Part shown: in pieces, positions 46,882 through 59,271 of the stretch
Layout: each line of letters starts with the position of its first letter
How positions within the stretch are numbered: the first letter of the stretch is position 1
DNA from: Lentinus brumalis
Lineage: Eukaryota; Basidiomycota; Agaricomycetes; Polyporales; Polyporaceae
Assembly: GCA_001792895.1 (NCBI GenBank)
Contig: MARA01000020.1
Location: 62,001-126,000 of the forward strand
Length of the DNA: 64,000 nt
Direction of reading: 5' to 3'
Notes under the pieces: model-generated
Told to the model about the DNA's origin: nothing
The model's database searches: none
What the model saw: only the letters and a program-made list of their open reading frames with translations
Translations under genes and position numbers: made by a program

Positions 46882-49800
46882 ATGACCCGCTTCGGCGACT
46901 TTGCGCCCCTGTGCCACCAGGTCCCCTCGTATCCGTGGTGCAACCTCTTCTACCACCAGGTCCGCCCCTCTCTCCTCTCTCTCCCGCTCGCTCTCGCACT
47001 CACGCCCCGCCAGATCCAGCACCACAGCTCGGGTGTCCTCCAGGGCCTGTCTGCAGATGCCGCCTCTGCACCCGTCGGCGTGAACCCCGAGTGCGGCATC
47101 CTCCGCGTCGGCCACAACGGCTCAATCGCAAACGTCGCAAACATCGTCGCCTGCGCTCTCAGCATCATCTTCACCCTTCTCCTTATCGTATGGACAACCA
47201 GGCGGAGAGCGGCCGTCGGTGAGTGTCTCTCCTCTTCTCGTCGCTCTTCTGTTCCTCGTCCCTCCTTCCCTTATCGCTGCCCTTGTATTCTTGCGCTCGT
47301 CCAAGCCCCCTGTCCATCTCGTCCGTCGTCACGCCATCCTTGGACCTTCTCACGTCCCTCCCGACTCGCATGCGCTCGAGAGATTCATCGTCACGCATAC
47401 ATCCACGTCGCTATCCTTCCCTCGTCCCTCTCGTCTGCGGCGCTGTTCTCTGCAACCCGCACTCGCGCACCGCATGCCCCACACGACCTTCCTGCATGGC
47501 CGTAGCACGTACCCCTCGCTCGCTCCGTCCGCGTCAGCGCGGATGGCCTACCACAGCGACGACTACGTCGGATGGGAACAGCGGTGCCAGGTGTTGCGTT
47601 ATCGTCTCCCACTTCGCAGGCGCGCCAGTCTCCTGTCCAGTTCGCAGATGCGTACCGACACCATCGTCCATGGCGGTGTCTTCACCGCGGAGCGATACGC
47701 TGCAGTGCCCTCTCGACCACAGTGCGCGGTCCAGGAGGACACAGTAGTCAGTCGCTTCGTGCGCCTTCGAATCTCCTCAGTTCTGCTGTTCTCGTCGGCC
47801 ATAGTGCATCGTGCCCTGCATCGAGCGAACGTTGGACTGCTACTTCTGCCTCACGCGTCTGCTTGAGTCTATCAGTCTGCCAGGCCGTCGGCGGGCACCT
47901 CCGTCGATCACGCTGTGCGTTCTCCGAGATGCGCGGAAGCTGTCGTCGCTGTGATAGACTATCAGTAGTACCGCGGCGACGGTCGTCTTGCAAAGTGTCG
48001 CCGCGACCACTCGTTGTGCGTGCCTCGCACGTCCTTCTGCTCGTGTCCGTAGCAAACGCTCGCTCTTGCGGCACTTCCTCCAGCGACCAACTCAGGGCGT
48101 CGAGCGATACGGCGAGCCCGCTCGGGGCATGGTGTCAGGCGTCGGTCATTGTGTGATCGATTCAGGCCCAAGCTTGTCTCCCTCGGAGACGACCTGCTTA
48201 AAGGGGCGCACGTCGGCGTCCCTGTCTTGCGTGTGCCGGCGGGCTGCTGTGTCGATCATCCCGTTCGTTCTCCGCGATGCGGGAAGTCGTCGTCGCTGTG
48301 ATAGACTACGGCGGCGGCGGGCTTCTTCCGAAATGTCGACCGCGACGAGGTGTCGTGCATGCGTGCTTCGCACGTTCCTCTGCGCGTCTGAAATCTGAGT
48401 GCTGCTTTCGCTGTCGAGGAACCGAAGATCCACATCCGCACACGCTTGCCCTCGTCTCTCCGTGGCCTATAGGTCGACGCCGTCCGCGATGGCAAGTCTC
48501 GAATACCCGTGATCTCGCACCGCATGTCTCGCACGCGCCCTTCCTGCGTGTCCGTAGGAGCAACCCACTCATCACGAGATCCCCGACCGACGTTTCCCTC
48601 TCTCTCCTTTCTCCCCATCGAAGCTCGACGCCGCACGGGTGAGCTGTGCGCCGCACAGTCGTCGCGAGCCTCGTCGTCGTCGTGCACGGTGGGAACTGCG
48701 CTGTTGTCCCGTACTCCGCAGGCGCGCGCGTGTCCTGTGAAGCAACGCACCAGTTCGCATTCCGCAGTTCGCGCCGCCCCGCTATGCGCTGCCCATGGCT
48801 ATAGCTTCACGAGCGCGGAGGGCGGGGTGCGGTGTGTTCTCAACTGCGGGCACCTAATCGTGCGTGGTGCCTAGTTCTTCGATGCCCGTTGTACCGGAAG
48901 CAGTCAAAGTTGACCCGTACTTCTGCGTTCATCTCTTCGTTATGCGCGTGTCAGCTTCCCTGTCTCCGAGTCTATGAGTTGGGAGACAGCTGTGTCGATC
49001 GTGGCGTTCGTTCTCCGCGATGCTGGGAACTGTCGTCGCTGTGATAGGCTATCATCGGCACGGCGGCGGCGGTCCTCACCCGTTGTAAATGCATGCGACT
49101 CGCCCGACGACACACCCCGTGCAGTCCTTTCCTTGTGCTCTCGACTCACCTCCCTGACTACACGCATGCTAACCAAACCCTCCCTCTGCGCACAGGCCGG
49201 GTCGAGTTCCGAATATTCCTGATCATGTATCTCATCACGCTCCCGCTGCAGCTGCTCTCGACTGGCGCGTTCCTCGAACAGGGCTCGACGGCACTCACTG
49301 CGATCTCCGCCGTGCACGCCGGGTTCGTCGCCGCAACGTTCTGGGCGCTCCTCGGGAACGCGATCGTCAGCACGCAGGTCGTCGAGGACGGCACGATGAG
49401 CTCGTTGGTGGTGAGTCCTTGTCCTGCGTGTCTCCCTCCCCCTTCCCCTGTTCCATCGTCGCCCTCTCCTTCCATCGTCTGCGCCCTCTTCCCTGTCATA
49501 TGTGACTGACGCACGTACACAGCCGTTCGACTTCGGCATCCTGGCCTTCTTGGCGGCGACGATCTACATCGCGCTCGACGTCGGTTTCTCGTTCACGAGC
49601 GTGTTTGGGCCGTCGAATCCTCCCGATGCATTGGGCAGCATCCCTTTGTTTGTCTTGACGAGTATTTGGCCGGGCGCGTGAGTGTTTCTCCTCTCTGTTT
49701 CCTTGCGTCTTGCGTTTGCAGCCCCTATCCCACTGCGCTTCGCCCGAACGCCATCCCACTGCCCTGCTACTCAATCATCGTTCTCCTCATCGACATTGTG

Positions 49801-50612
49801 CTTCGCAATGCATCCTCCTCACCGCCCCTATTCTCCACCCTCTACTGTGCCGCGCGCACTCCCTGCCCTCTTACTCGTTCCTCCTTCACGTGGGCGTATG
49901 GTGGTGATTGCATTGTACGATGAACGAACGGACGCTGACGGCCCGTGTTCGCCCGCAGCGCCACAATATTGTACTTTGGGATCATGGCGTACGTCGTGCT
50001 CGGGCTGCTCAACGAGGTGCGCCCGATGTGGTACTACGTCCTGGCTGCGGTCCTCTTCGTCCTCAGTCAGCTGGACTACTTCTTGCTGAGCAAGGTCATT
50101 TGCAAGGTGCGTCGCCCGTCTTCCGCGCGCACGGAGTGCGTCCGCGTCATTCACTGAGAGTGTACTGATCGAGTTCTTTCTCCTTTCTCCCATACATACA
50201 TCCTTCATCTGCATCGCGCACGTCGTGCACGCTGGAACAGGCGGCAGCTACGGGCGCGGTGAGCAAGGTGGACGGGTCGTTTATCGCGACGATACTCGAG
50301 ACGGCCGCCGTCGGCGTGCTGTACTTGGCATGGCGCAGTATTACGGAAGGTGCGTCTCACATGCTTCAGTCTGTTCCGTCCTCCATGTCCTCCACGCCAC
50401 ATCCCGCCCCTTCCCACTCGCGACACCGCTCTGCGGCGCGGCTCGACTCTCCTGTCTCATGTCACGCCCTCCCACATCCCCTTGTTTCTGCGTTTCACTG
50501 CCGTTCCGCTTGATCGTTGCGTTTTTGCGTTGCTCTCATAACGTTACGTTCACCTTTGCTGACACGCTGCGCTGCAGAATCGTGGGAGGACGAGGTGTAC
50601 TACCCTCGGTGA
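46882..50612 (+). CDS. CHS7: chitin synthase export chaperone (Chs7 family)
   Basis: ER membrane protein that lets class IV-type chitin synthase (yeast Chs3) leave the ER, needed for wall chitin. Seven exons (46882-46959, 47014-47218, 49196-49410, 49523-49677, 49959-50106, 50241-50349, 50578-50612) sum to 945 nt, giving 314 aa, the usual family size. Family signatures are FGDFAPLCHQVPSYPWCNLF at the N-terminus, GSIANVANIVACALSIIFTL, LPLQLLSTGAFLEQGS, GTMSSLVPFDFG, LFVLTSIWPGAATILYFG, EVRPMWYYVLAAVLF, LDYFLLSKVICK, and DGSFIATILETAAVGVLYLA with an ESWEDEVYYP-type tail. Seven hydrophobic segments are evident. Intron 2 (47,219-49,195) is 1,977 nt, far longer than any other intron here and full of repeats, yet the codons on each side join exactly as in the family (RRRAAVGRVEFR). 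Confidence 0.95.
47540..49120. repeat. degenerate repeats inside CHS7 intron 2
   Basis: At least three clear units share TGTCGTCGCTGTGATAG preceded by GTTCTCCGCGATGC-like sequence (about 47,899, 48,249 and 48,987). Further partial units lie near 47,545 (inverted, CTACCACAGCGACGAC), 48,500 and 48,690. Between units, CTCGCACGTCCTTC-type patches recur. No frame is shared across units. Confidence 0.7.
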
Positions 50613-52235
50613 CACTGACACGCCGCACCACTGCGCGCGAGCCTCAGACGCCGCCCCCATCCCGGGGCAGAGTGTCATACATGCATCGCACGTCCGCGTC
50701 CGCGCACGCTGCTGCTGCTGCTGATTTACGCCGTATCACGTCTCCTTCACGCTCCACGTCTTCCCTTCCTGTTCTCCGCTGCCCGCTGTTCTACTAGACA
50801 CCCGCCTGCCCGCCCGCTGCGCCGCCGTTCCCATTTCTTCACGCTCGGACACCCGGTACCCGGCACCCGGCACCCGCGCACGGCGACCCACACGTTCATT
50901 CCGTTCCCGTTCCCGTTCCCGTTCCCGGTCCCTCGCACCCCCCTCCCGTGTACTTTTGTTGTTTGTCTCTATGCTGTGTCCGACAAGCCTCGAAGCTTGA
51001 AGTCTGGCGATATATCCCTCCGTATACGTACTCGTACTCGTACGCTCGTGTCCTATGTTTATTGTCTATACCTTCCCTTCTTGCCCCCCGCCCCGTCTGA
51101 CCTTGACTTCTGTCTGTGCCGATCGTGTTCTTTTCTTGCACCCTTCCCCGGATGAATGTCTGATTGCGTACCATCTCGTATTCCGTATCTCGCATCTCTG
51201 TTACAGTAGTCGCCGCGACACGTACTTAGTTCCACCTGCACCTGCACCTGCAAGCTAGTCCAGCCGCCTCCTCGCGATCGCCGAGGGGAGGACGCGTCCG
51301 ACGGGGGCGTCGTGCTGGATGCGGGCCCACGGCCGGAGGCTGGTAGCTGGTAGTTGGTATGTACCGACATCCGCATGTACGAGTACTCTACGTGTACGCG
51401 AGCAATGCATGCATGGGTTCGGCCGTGGAAAGGCATGGTACACTGGTACTGCGTGCACGTTCAAGCGAGTCGTCGTTGGCAGATAGATAGATGAATGGAC
51501 CAGTAGTCGTGGGACCGTCGCGGTGCAGCCTCTCGAGGCTGTTGCGAGGAAGCGTACATACATGTGAAGTAGTATGTCGCTGCGCGGCACGACCTTGTAT
51601 TCATATTCTGCCTTCCGGAGCGGGGTCCTAGTCTGATTGAGACAGGCACGGGGGCCGAGTGCATGGAAGTAGGTACAACAACGATGCTTAGCGATACAAG
51701 TACATACATCAGAGAGACACAGACACAGGACCCCGGGAGCAAGAGCGAGAGCGCGAGGAAGGAAGCTCGACCTTGGCATGGCGTATATGGGAGGAAACAG
51801 AAAAGGGTATCGCAAGGAGCGTGTGTGGGAGATCTCCGATCCCGACAACCCGTATGTAACGAAGGAAACACTGAGAATAAAGGGGGGCGGCGTGCTGCGA
51901 AATACGAAATGCGAAATGCGAGATGCGAAACCGGGAGCTCTAAGTTATGATAAGGGTACGAGCAGCGCATTACGCAGGGATACCCTGACGGCCACGACCA
52001 CAGGAAGGAACTTGCAGGCAAGCGAACGCGACAGAGGACGAAAAAGAAATTGGAAGGAGACAGAGACGGGAGGCGCGCCGGTCGCACGGCACGTACCATG
52101 TCAAAGGTGAAGACCACCGCGTGTATCCAGACACAGAGCCCGAGCCCCCTCCGGGCCCCAGGGCAGGGCAGGGCAGGGCAGGGCGTAAAGCGCACCCACG
52201 ACGCCGCAACACCGCGACACCGCGACGGCGATCGA
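50613..52235. other. intergenic region with simple repeats
   Basis: This is the 3' side of CHS7 and of the convergent minus-strand gene. It contains (TTCCCG)n near 50,903-50,928, CACCTG repeats near 51,237-51,254, AAATGCGA repeats near 51,905-51,925 and (GGGCA)n at about 52,160-52,182. No gene is recognised. Confidence 0.5.
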
Positions 52236-53920
52236 TCAAACGCAGACCGCGCACACGCGCTGCTTCACTTTGTGCTCGACCTCGACATACACCCACCGGT
52301 CGTCCTTCACCTCGTGCTTCTTGCACTGCACGACACGGTGCAGCAGCGACTTTGTCCGCTTCAGGCTCAGCCTGCGCTCCCTATCCGCCGTCGAGGGCCC
52401 GCACCCTCGCGCGGTGGGGGTGCCCCCGACGCCGCTCCAGGTGGACAGGTCGGACGAGGCGGTCGGGGCAGGGGAGGGCAGGTGGTGGTTGAAGGTCTGC
52501 CGTGCGAGCACTTCCGCGGGGTCTGCGGGCCCGGGCGGGGGCGAGCGGGACGGGCGGTGCTTCTTGAGTCTGCGGCCAAACTCGAGGGGACGTTGAAGCA
52601 GATGTTGCGTTCGGCGTCGCGCAGCGTCGACCAGGCGGACTCGTGCACGCTGGGGGCGCTGTTGACGTACGTGCGCTCGCAGGAGTACTGCTCGGCCTGC
52701 GAGGGCTCGTCGACCTCGACGTAGCGCGATGTGGACGTCGTCGTGACTGAGAACGCGGACGACTGCAGACACGGACATGGGCGCATGACGCAAGGTTGTG
52801 TCAGGACATGGGAAGGGGCGTCGGATAGAGTTGGAACATACCAGGTTAACTTCGACCATGACCGGGGCGGTTCCGAGCGATCCGGTCGTCAGCCTGTGGT
52901 CCTCGAAAAACCCCTCGTCCGTCACGTCGCTCCTGGCACTGTCCATGTACCCTTCGCAATGCCGTACGCCCCGTCCAGTACGTACACGCAGGTCCGGCCG
53001 CTTCGGATGCATCTCACGGCTGCGACGGAAGGGGTTGTTCATCAAGGTCCTGCGGAAAGGCAAACCCGCTAGCGACGCGAGCGCCATTGACGAGGCAGCG
53101 GCGGGGCTGTCGGGGGCGGTATTCATCCCAGGCGGGACGCGTAGGACGCCAGGAGCGAGACAGGAACGCGAGTCCGCGTCGATCATCGCGTCGCGCGCGA
53201 ACGCGAGGGAGTCAGCTCCAGCGGACGGGAGGACGTACCCGGGGCCCGTCGGCGTCGACTCGGCAAGGGCGAACGCGAACCGGTCGATGGTAAGTATCTG
53301 AGACTGGTCATCGGCATAGGGAATGTCGCTGGGAGAGTCGGCGGAGAGGTGATCGACCTTGCCTTTGTCTCCTTCAGCCGACTCGAGCAGGCCCGCCCCC
53401 GAGAAGGTCACCATGCCCTCCTCTTCGTCCCATATCGCGGCAAAGGTGAGCGCAGACCGAGGGGCACGAGCTCTGACCATCTGTGCTCCGCCGGGGTGTC
53501 GAAGTCCTTCAATCGCATCCGAGCTGCCTTCAGCTGATCCTGGAAAGTTCTTTGTCCAGTACGCGAAGGAGAACAAAGGAGACAAAGAACGCACCTCGCT
53601 GAGTTTCGCTTGAGCATGCATCGCGTTGTGTCTTGCGGGAGGGGCTGGTCGTACTTCGAAGAAGAACAGAGGGAAGAACAGAGAGCGAAGCCAGGCGTGC
53701 TCGAGGACACGGGAGGCGGAGGAGGGAGTAGGTGGAAGAGGGACGTATGTCCAGCACACGCGGCGGTCTTCACAGGGAAGAGGAGAGAAGAGGACAAAGG
53801 AAGATTAATATCGCAGCATTGGCAGCTGAAGACGGCCTCATGTCCGTCTAGCGCAGACGTCAGCTCAGAACGGGGCACGGAGGCAAATTGACCCTCATCA
53901 TTCGTCGCCCCTCGACCTCC
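52236..53920 (-). CDS. unidentified multi-exon protein with an apparent frameshift
   Basis: Not recognised. The last exon ends SLLHRVVQCKKHEVKDD and WVYVEVEHKVKQRVCAVCV. Upstream in another frame comes YVEVDEPSQAEQYSCERTYV and HESAWSTLRDAERNICFNVP, and the two frames join only if one base is added in the G run 52,586-52,589, giving NVPLEFGRRLKKH. An intron (GTATGT near 52,840, CAG near 52,765) separates these from an exon containing DVTDEGFFEDHRLTTGSLG and VMVEVNL. A longer 5' part reads GYVLPSAGADSLAFARDAM and WDEEEGMVTFSGAGL. Earlier exons near 53,450-53,550 (FQDQLKAARMRLKDFDTPAE) are likely. The start is not fixed. No transmembrane segment is seen. Confidence 0.5.
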
Positions 53921-54620
53921 CACGGCAGGCCCACGACGCGCTCAAAAACGCGCAGGACGCGTTCACGAGAAGCTGATCAGAGGCGTCACATCTTCTCGTG
54001 ACCTGTGACTCCTCGCAACCTTGCCCCAGCACTCGTCCTCTCACCGCGTAAATCGCTGTGCCACATCTCATAGCCAAACCTGACAGACAGGCGTGCAATC
54101 TGATGTGTTCTCGCAGGCGGGATGCTTCCTGGGGAGCATCTCAGGTGGGATCTCGAGTACGACGACGAAGATGCGAAGCAGCGGTGAGTGGAGGAAAGGC
54201 GGATCCTAATCACCGGTCTCTATCCCTGCTATCCTCGGACCGGAAGAGGTACAAGGTCACGCCCTCACAAAACGCTCACAGAAGGTTTGTGCCATGCAGA
54301 CACGAGTCTGCAGAAGCCGTAACGGGCGCACGCCTCTCGATGATGTCGGGCATCTCGCATGCGAGCAACGTTGCGGGCTGCGTATCTTCTCAAGCAACAT
54401 ACTCGTCCACAGTCCTAAAGCGGACAGGCGGGCGCAGGTACCGGAGTGACACAACCAAGGGCGGAGAGCTCTGAGCTTGTCCTACGAAGGTGGGAATGCA
54501 TGGTCAGTCCGAGGACGTGAAGCAACAGAGGTACATACACACAAGCTCGGACAGCGAGGATTTCCATTGCGGGACTAGCGCAACCACGTCGCATAGGCAA
54601 CCAAGAGGCCGCCTCGATGA
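53921..54620. other. intergenic, no gene seen
   Basis: Short frames on both strands only. No repeats or RNA signals stand out. Confidence 0.4.
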
Positions 54621-54622
54621 TG

Positions 54623-56415
54623 TCAGCTATCAGACAGACATGCAGACGCTACACGCACCGAGCCAGGTTCGCGGACGCGGAAGGTTCCGTCCTGCGAGGC
54701 ACCGCGGGCTGGTGAGAGTACAGAGCCTTGGCGGCTCCGTCGGTCGATCACAAGCTCGCCTCGTGTATCCTCATGTACATACCACAGATGTATCTCCATC
54801 GACGTGTGCCCCGCGACGACAGGCTGCGAGCGACTCACGCCCTCAGCAAGATGACGATACGCCTCCACGAAGCGTTCGAGGATCTGCGCGAAGACAGAAC
54901 CAGCTGACCTTTCAATTATTGAGCTACAATGTCGACGTTCGCCGCTTGTGCCCTGCGTTAGGCATAGGGGAATTGAAAGCATACCGGATGTGCGAGGGGA
55001 TGCGGATGCATTGGGCACGGACGAGGCCGTGGCCGCGGCTCGCCCCAAACCATACGTCACGACGGCGTCGATGTCCGTTTCCTGTGACCCCAAGCTTGCG
55101 AGAGACCTTGGACTTCATGACCGGGCCCCAGCGACGTTCGCGCGACTGCCCATCTCGCAGCACAGAAGACGCAGGCAGACTGCGTCGTAAGTATGTGGAC
55201 GGATTCGAACCCCGTATCCTGCGCAGTCAAGGACATAAGCAGAAAGCCAGTCCAACGCGAGCTGAACGGGTACCTGGACCTTCATGCCGTCGGCACACCA
55301 GCGAGGCACGGTTTGCAACTCCCACGCGCGCCGGGGAGCGAGCAAGAGACACGACGGAAATAAGTCATAGATCGGAAACACACGTACATTTCACACCTGC
55401 GACTCACTTGTTATGAGAAGTTGACTACGGGTCATGCTTCGGGATAGCGCGCAGTATATGGTAGTGTTACAAGGGTACGTCGCAGCCGATCAGCCCGCGG
55501 CTCATGAGCAAGAGACCCATAAACGCACCGTGCCAGTGACTGCTCGCAGTTTATCAGCCGGGACCCGGAACTCAGCGTGGTTGGGGGTCGGAGGAACGCC
55601 GCTGCAGTGCACAAGACGCAAGCGGTCCGCGAAGCGGCCACGTACCGCTCCGAGGTCGCCCACGACCGCGCTCCGCACATGTCAGATTGTCGAGGTCCGG
55701 CCAAAGCGGGAAGTCCATGGTCTTCGCGTGCTGGGCGGTATATAACATGGGAACGGGTTCGTTCGAAAGCGCATCGACCCCGCCTCCAGCTGGAGCCGTC
55801 CTTCTACATCCGCGGATGTTTCGACTCTGCTCGTACAGCCACGTGATCTGCTGCGACTGCTTGCGACGACGACCTGATCTTGCCGGAGTCCCGTCCCATA
55901 GCTGACAAGAGCAGATGCTGCCCGTGGCCTGAGAGAGGTGGAAAGTGCCAGAGGAGAGGAAGAGCAGGGAAGACAGCAGACAGTCGAAACTGAGGACCAA
56001 GCTTCACGTAATCCACCGGGAGCCTTCGCGGAAAGTCTGTCCCGCTGACGGGTGCGTTTGACAACAGTGATGAGCGGGCTTGCATGGCGTCATTTCGCCT
56101 ATCGTGCGGTCGTTCGGAGACGAGACGGTCACCAGGCCCTCTCCGCGACAAGACGCCGTTACATAGATCTGTATTGAGCTTATAGATTATCGAACAATTG
56201 CAGGAAACAGAAGTATGGCAGACGCACCTCGAACCGTGACTGTCTTCCACGTCGGCAAAGCGCGATGTAACTTGGTACCTGGATATCACTGAGCAACACG
56301 AACGAGGGCCAAGGTCACGCACACAGGGCAGCTCCATTCCATCTCCGATGATACCGACCGCAGTGTCGAGCTTCCGGTCCCCGGATCTTCCACTCTGAAT
56401 ATGTGCTCCGCTCAA
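54623..56415 (-). CDS. unidentified multi-exon gene (boundaries approximate)
   Basis: Not recognised. Protein-like minus-strand segments occur in series: DTAVGIIGDGMELPCVRDLG and SRYQVTSRFADVEDSHGSR (about 56,220-56,390), ITWLYEQSRNIRGCRR with LSNEPVPMLYTAQHAKTMDF (about 55,690-55,850), WELQTVPRWCADGMKVQV and LALDWLSAYVLDCAGYG (about 55,210-55,330), and VFAQILERFVEAYRHLAEG with SMEIHLWYVHEDTRGELVID (about 54,740-54,900). GT donors follow several of these. They are plausibly exons of one gene, but I could not close the phases, and two genes or a pseudogene are possible. Confidence 0.33.
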
Positions 56416-56685
56416 ACTGCATTACGGTAGAGGCAGCGCTCTGCGATAGTCGAACTTCGGCAGGTGTATCGGTGAGAACGCATCGTGCTTCGCAGCTCGC
56501 TCGTGCTTCGTGGGCGGCGGTGTGTTTGTGCTGTATATGTGCAGCATCAATGCGTCAATACGCGGGCGTGTGACTTGCACGGCGAAGCGATCGTTTCCTG
56601 CGTTTTCGTCTCGTGCGATTGGTCGGATTCGTGCGGACTGCGACGATGTGTGAGTTGAGCTTCCGTCCTGACCTGACATCGATCC

Positions 56686-58333
56686 CTACCCGCCCGCGGA
56701 GTGCCACGGAAAGACACACCGTGCCTCGTCGCCCTCGGGGAGCCTCCAATACCCGACCTCGACGTCCCACCCGTCCCGCTTCTCCCACGTACACACCCCG
56801 CCCTCCCCGACGTCGAGCCGGTCGACGTGGCTGCCAATTGAGTACAACGCGCCCTCATTCAGTACGATGTCCCCGCCCATCGAGCGCGGCAGCCGCACAC
56901 GGTCCACCACCAGGCGATGCAGGCGGCACCCCACGTCCAAGCGCCGAGCCAGCATCGGGGCGACTTCCTCGAGTCCGCGCCCAGCGATCAGCTGGAAGCT
57001 GAGCGTGGCGAGGTTGGCGCACGGGAGGACGTCGCCTGCCGGCGTGAGCGCAGCGCACACGGCAGCGATCATGGTGTCCGACGCTCCGTCGTCCTCGTCG
57101 TCCTCGTCATCATCAGGGAAGGACATGACTCCGAGCACGGACAGGGACGTCAGGTGCTCGAGCGAGGGCAGCAGCGTCCAATCCCGTAGGGAGATGCACA
57201 GCGTGCGGATCGCGGCGAGGGGCAGCATCTCCCCGATGCACTGCAGCCACTCGTACCACACACTGGGCTCGCCGCCGTCCCAGGCAGCTTGGATCCAGAC
57301 GGCCGCTGCCCCGTCGTCGCTCTCGGCGAGGAAGTACAGCCGGGAGCTGTCCGCTGCGAGCTCGAGACGAGTCAACGGGGCGAGGAAGGCGAGCGAAGGC
57401 AGGAGGTTTTCGCGGGCGGTGGTGTGTGACTGTACGGGGGCGTCATGGATGCGAATGCGGACGTTCCGTGGAAGGACCAGCGAGGATATGAGAGCCCGTG
57501 CACCCTGGAGGGTGCCGCCAGAGGAGGAGATGCTCCGGAGCTTGAGTAGCGGCACGGGCGCAGACGGCGGTCGCAGGTCGAGGTCAAAAAGAAGATAGCT
57601 CCATGCCTGACCAAAGTGTACCGACTCTAGGCGGGGGCAGTTGGAGAGAAGATTGGTGACTACCGTGAGAGGAAGCTCCTCCATGAAAAAGTAGGATATG
57701 TTGAGATGGACCAGGTTGGGGAAACGGTTCGCGGGAAGCCAGTGACGAACGTGTAGCAATGCCATTGCGCGCAGACTGGACAAGTCTCCTCGAAAAAGCG
57801 TCGGTTGGGCCTTCACATCGATGGCACTGTGGAGCTCACACTGCAGCGTGAACACTTCCAGACAGGGAACGGGAAAGTCGAGGCGGGACTCGACGAAGAT
57901 ATGGGCGGCTTCAAGACGGATATCAAGTCGCTGGAGACGGTCATGCGAGGACTTGAGCAGTATGTCATGATCAACATCACCGCGAAGGCAGGCCGAAACT
58001 GAGATGGGGACGGAACGCGAGCGCTGGAGGAAGACGAGTACACGAGGCCAGACGCGGTCATCGATACGAGACCAAAGCAGAGGGATGTCAAGTGCAATGG
58101 CGCGCCAGCGACGGCAGACATGCGTGATGCGGACGATGGATGGCTGGATATCGTCGTACCAAGGCCATGTCTCGATGTCGAGCTGGGGATGGGGCGCGGT
58201 CTCTCGCCAGAGCGACTTGAAGATCAGACCGACGACCTCCGTTGGCAGGCGGTCGACTGGAGACGGCGAAGAGCGAGGGGATAAGAAGCGAGACGAGTGA
58301 GCGTGTCGTCCAACATAACTCAGACGCAGAGAC
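56686..58333 (-). CDS. F-box protein (5' end not resolved)
   Basis: Likely substrate receptor of an SCF ubiquitin ligase. The main exon opens after a CTGACAG acceptor at 58,334 and runs 1,648 nt to the stop at 56,686. Near its start is the F-box: RLPTEVVGLIFKSLW, then IVRITHVCRRWRAIALDIPL and LWSRIDDRVW. The remaining 400 residues contain irregular Leu-rich segments (FPNLVHLNISYFFMEELPL, LEHLTSLSVLGVMSF) and an acidic insert (DDDEDDEDDG). This is the typical build of the large Agaricomycete F-box family, whose targets are unknown. The first exon with the ATG must lie upstream in the repeat-rich stretch 58,340-59,250. Confidence 0.82.
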
Positions 58334-58439
58334 CTGTCAGCCGGGTCAGTCGCTGCCCACGATGAGCAAGACAGAAACCGTTACAGATCGTGCGGCGCCG
58401 ACGGCAACCATTGACGAGCGCAGTGGCCTGTTATCAGCG

Positions 58440-59180
58440 TGAGCAAGCGCAACATGAGTGTATGGCGTGAACGTACGTTGTTCGATGTGGACGAGGACAA
58501 GAAGGGAGTTGGATCGATGCAAGCAATGGTGGGATGAGGGCACGGGGTCAAGACAGCGAGAATCAGACGCTTGCGTTGCCGCAGGTGTAATCGAGCTCGA
58601 GAAGCGTGAGGAACGCAGGCCGCTCGCCGTGGATGGCGGCGAGGAAGGTGCGGGTCGGTGTGAGCAATGACAGCCTGCAGAGCGCAGGATGGACGCAGTG
58701 CGACTGGGACTGAGAGAGGAGTGAACTTCGCCGTGGGTGCGTTTGTGATCAAGACGCGTGAGACGAGAACAACATAGGGTTGCTCGTTGTGGACTTCGGC
58801 AAGCAGAAGGGTCCCCCTCGACGTAAGCAATATATGGCGGTCTAGGGAGAGCACGCTGCCCACAGCAACAATCAGAGTCTTGTAATCGCACAGATTGAGC
58901 TGATATCCGCGCGTCGGTGAACGTACGCTGCTCGTTGCAGACCTCGGAGAGCACAGAGTCCGGGCGAATGTGTGCAATCGCGCGCAGAGAGCGCGGTGTG
59001 TACACAGCGGAACTCAGAGGCGTGTTTGTGGAAGGTGTGCGTGCGAGATTCCGTCGCGTGCGACCCGCGTGAGGGATACCAGAGGTTCGACGTTGCTCGC
59101 TGTGGACGACGGCGAGGAGAAGGTCGGGGTCGATGTCAAGCATGGCGGGCCGCCGCGCGACGGATATGTAATTATGGGCG
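58440..59180 (-). repeat. five degenerate repeat units upstream of the F-box exon
   Basis: Read on the minus strand, units end in peptides such as LLVLVHIEQR, LLAEVHNEQP, VLSEVCNEQR and LLAVVHSEQR, each within about 140-190 bp of the next. Several are followed directly by a GTACGTTCAC donor. They may be duplicated first exons of the F-box gene or a non-coding minisatellite-like array. Confidence 0.5.
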
Positions 59181-59271
59181 CCTGCAGCGCAGCGCAGGAC
59201 TCCGCCACCGCAGCCGATGGACGCCTGCTGTCTTCGTCTCGTCCCTCCACCTCTCTTCACCGTCTCATGCG

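Noticed and set aside
46420..47505. 361-codon open frame covering the start of CHS7
   Set aside because: It reads through introns 1 and 2 of CHS7 and its leader; only the MTRFGDFAPLCHQ and IVWTTRRRAAV parts are real exons.
50903..52182. Simple repeats (TTCCCG, CACCTG, GGGCA) considered as regulatory sites
   Set aside because: They are short low-complexity runs between convergent genes with no consistent position relative to a start; reported only as content of the spacer.
55205..55280. tRNA-like sequence with GGTTCGAATCC on the minus strand
   Set aside because: The T-arm has only a 4-bp stem with a 9-base loop and no pairing acceptor ends; it is at best a tRNA-derived fragment.
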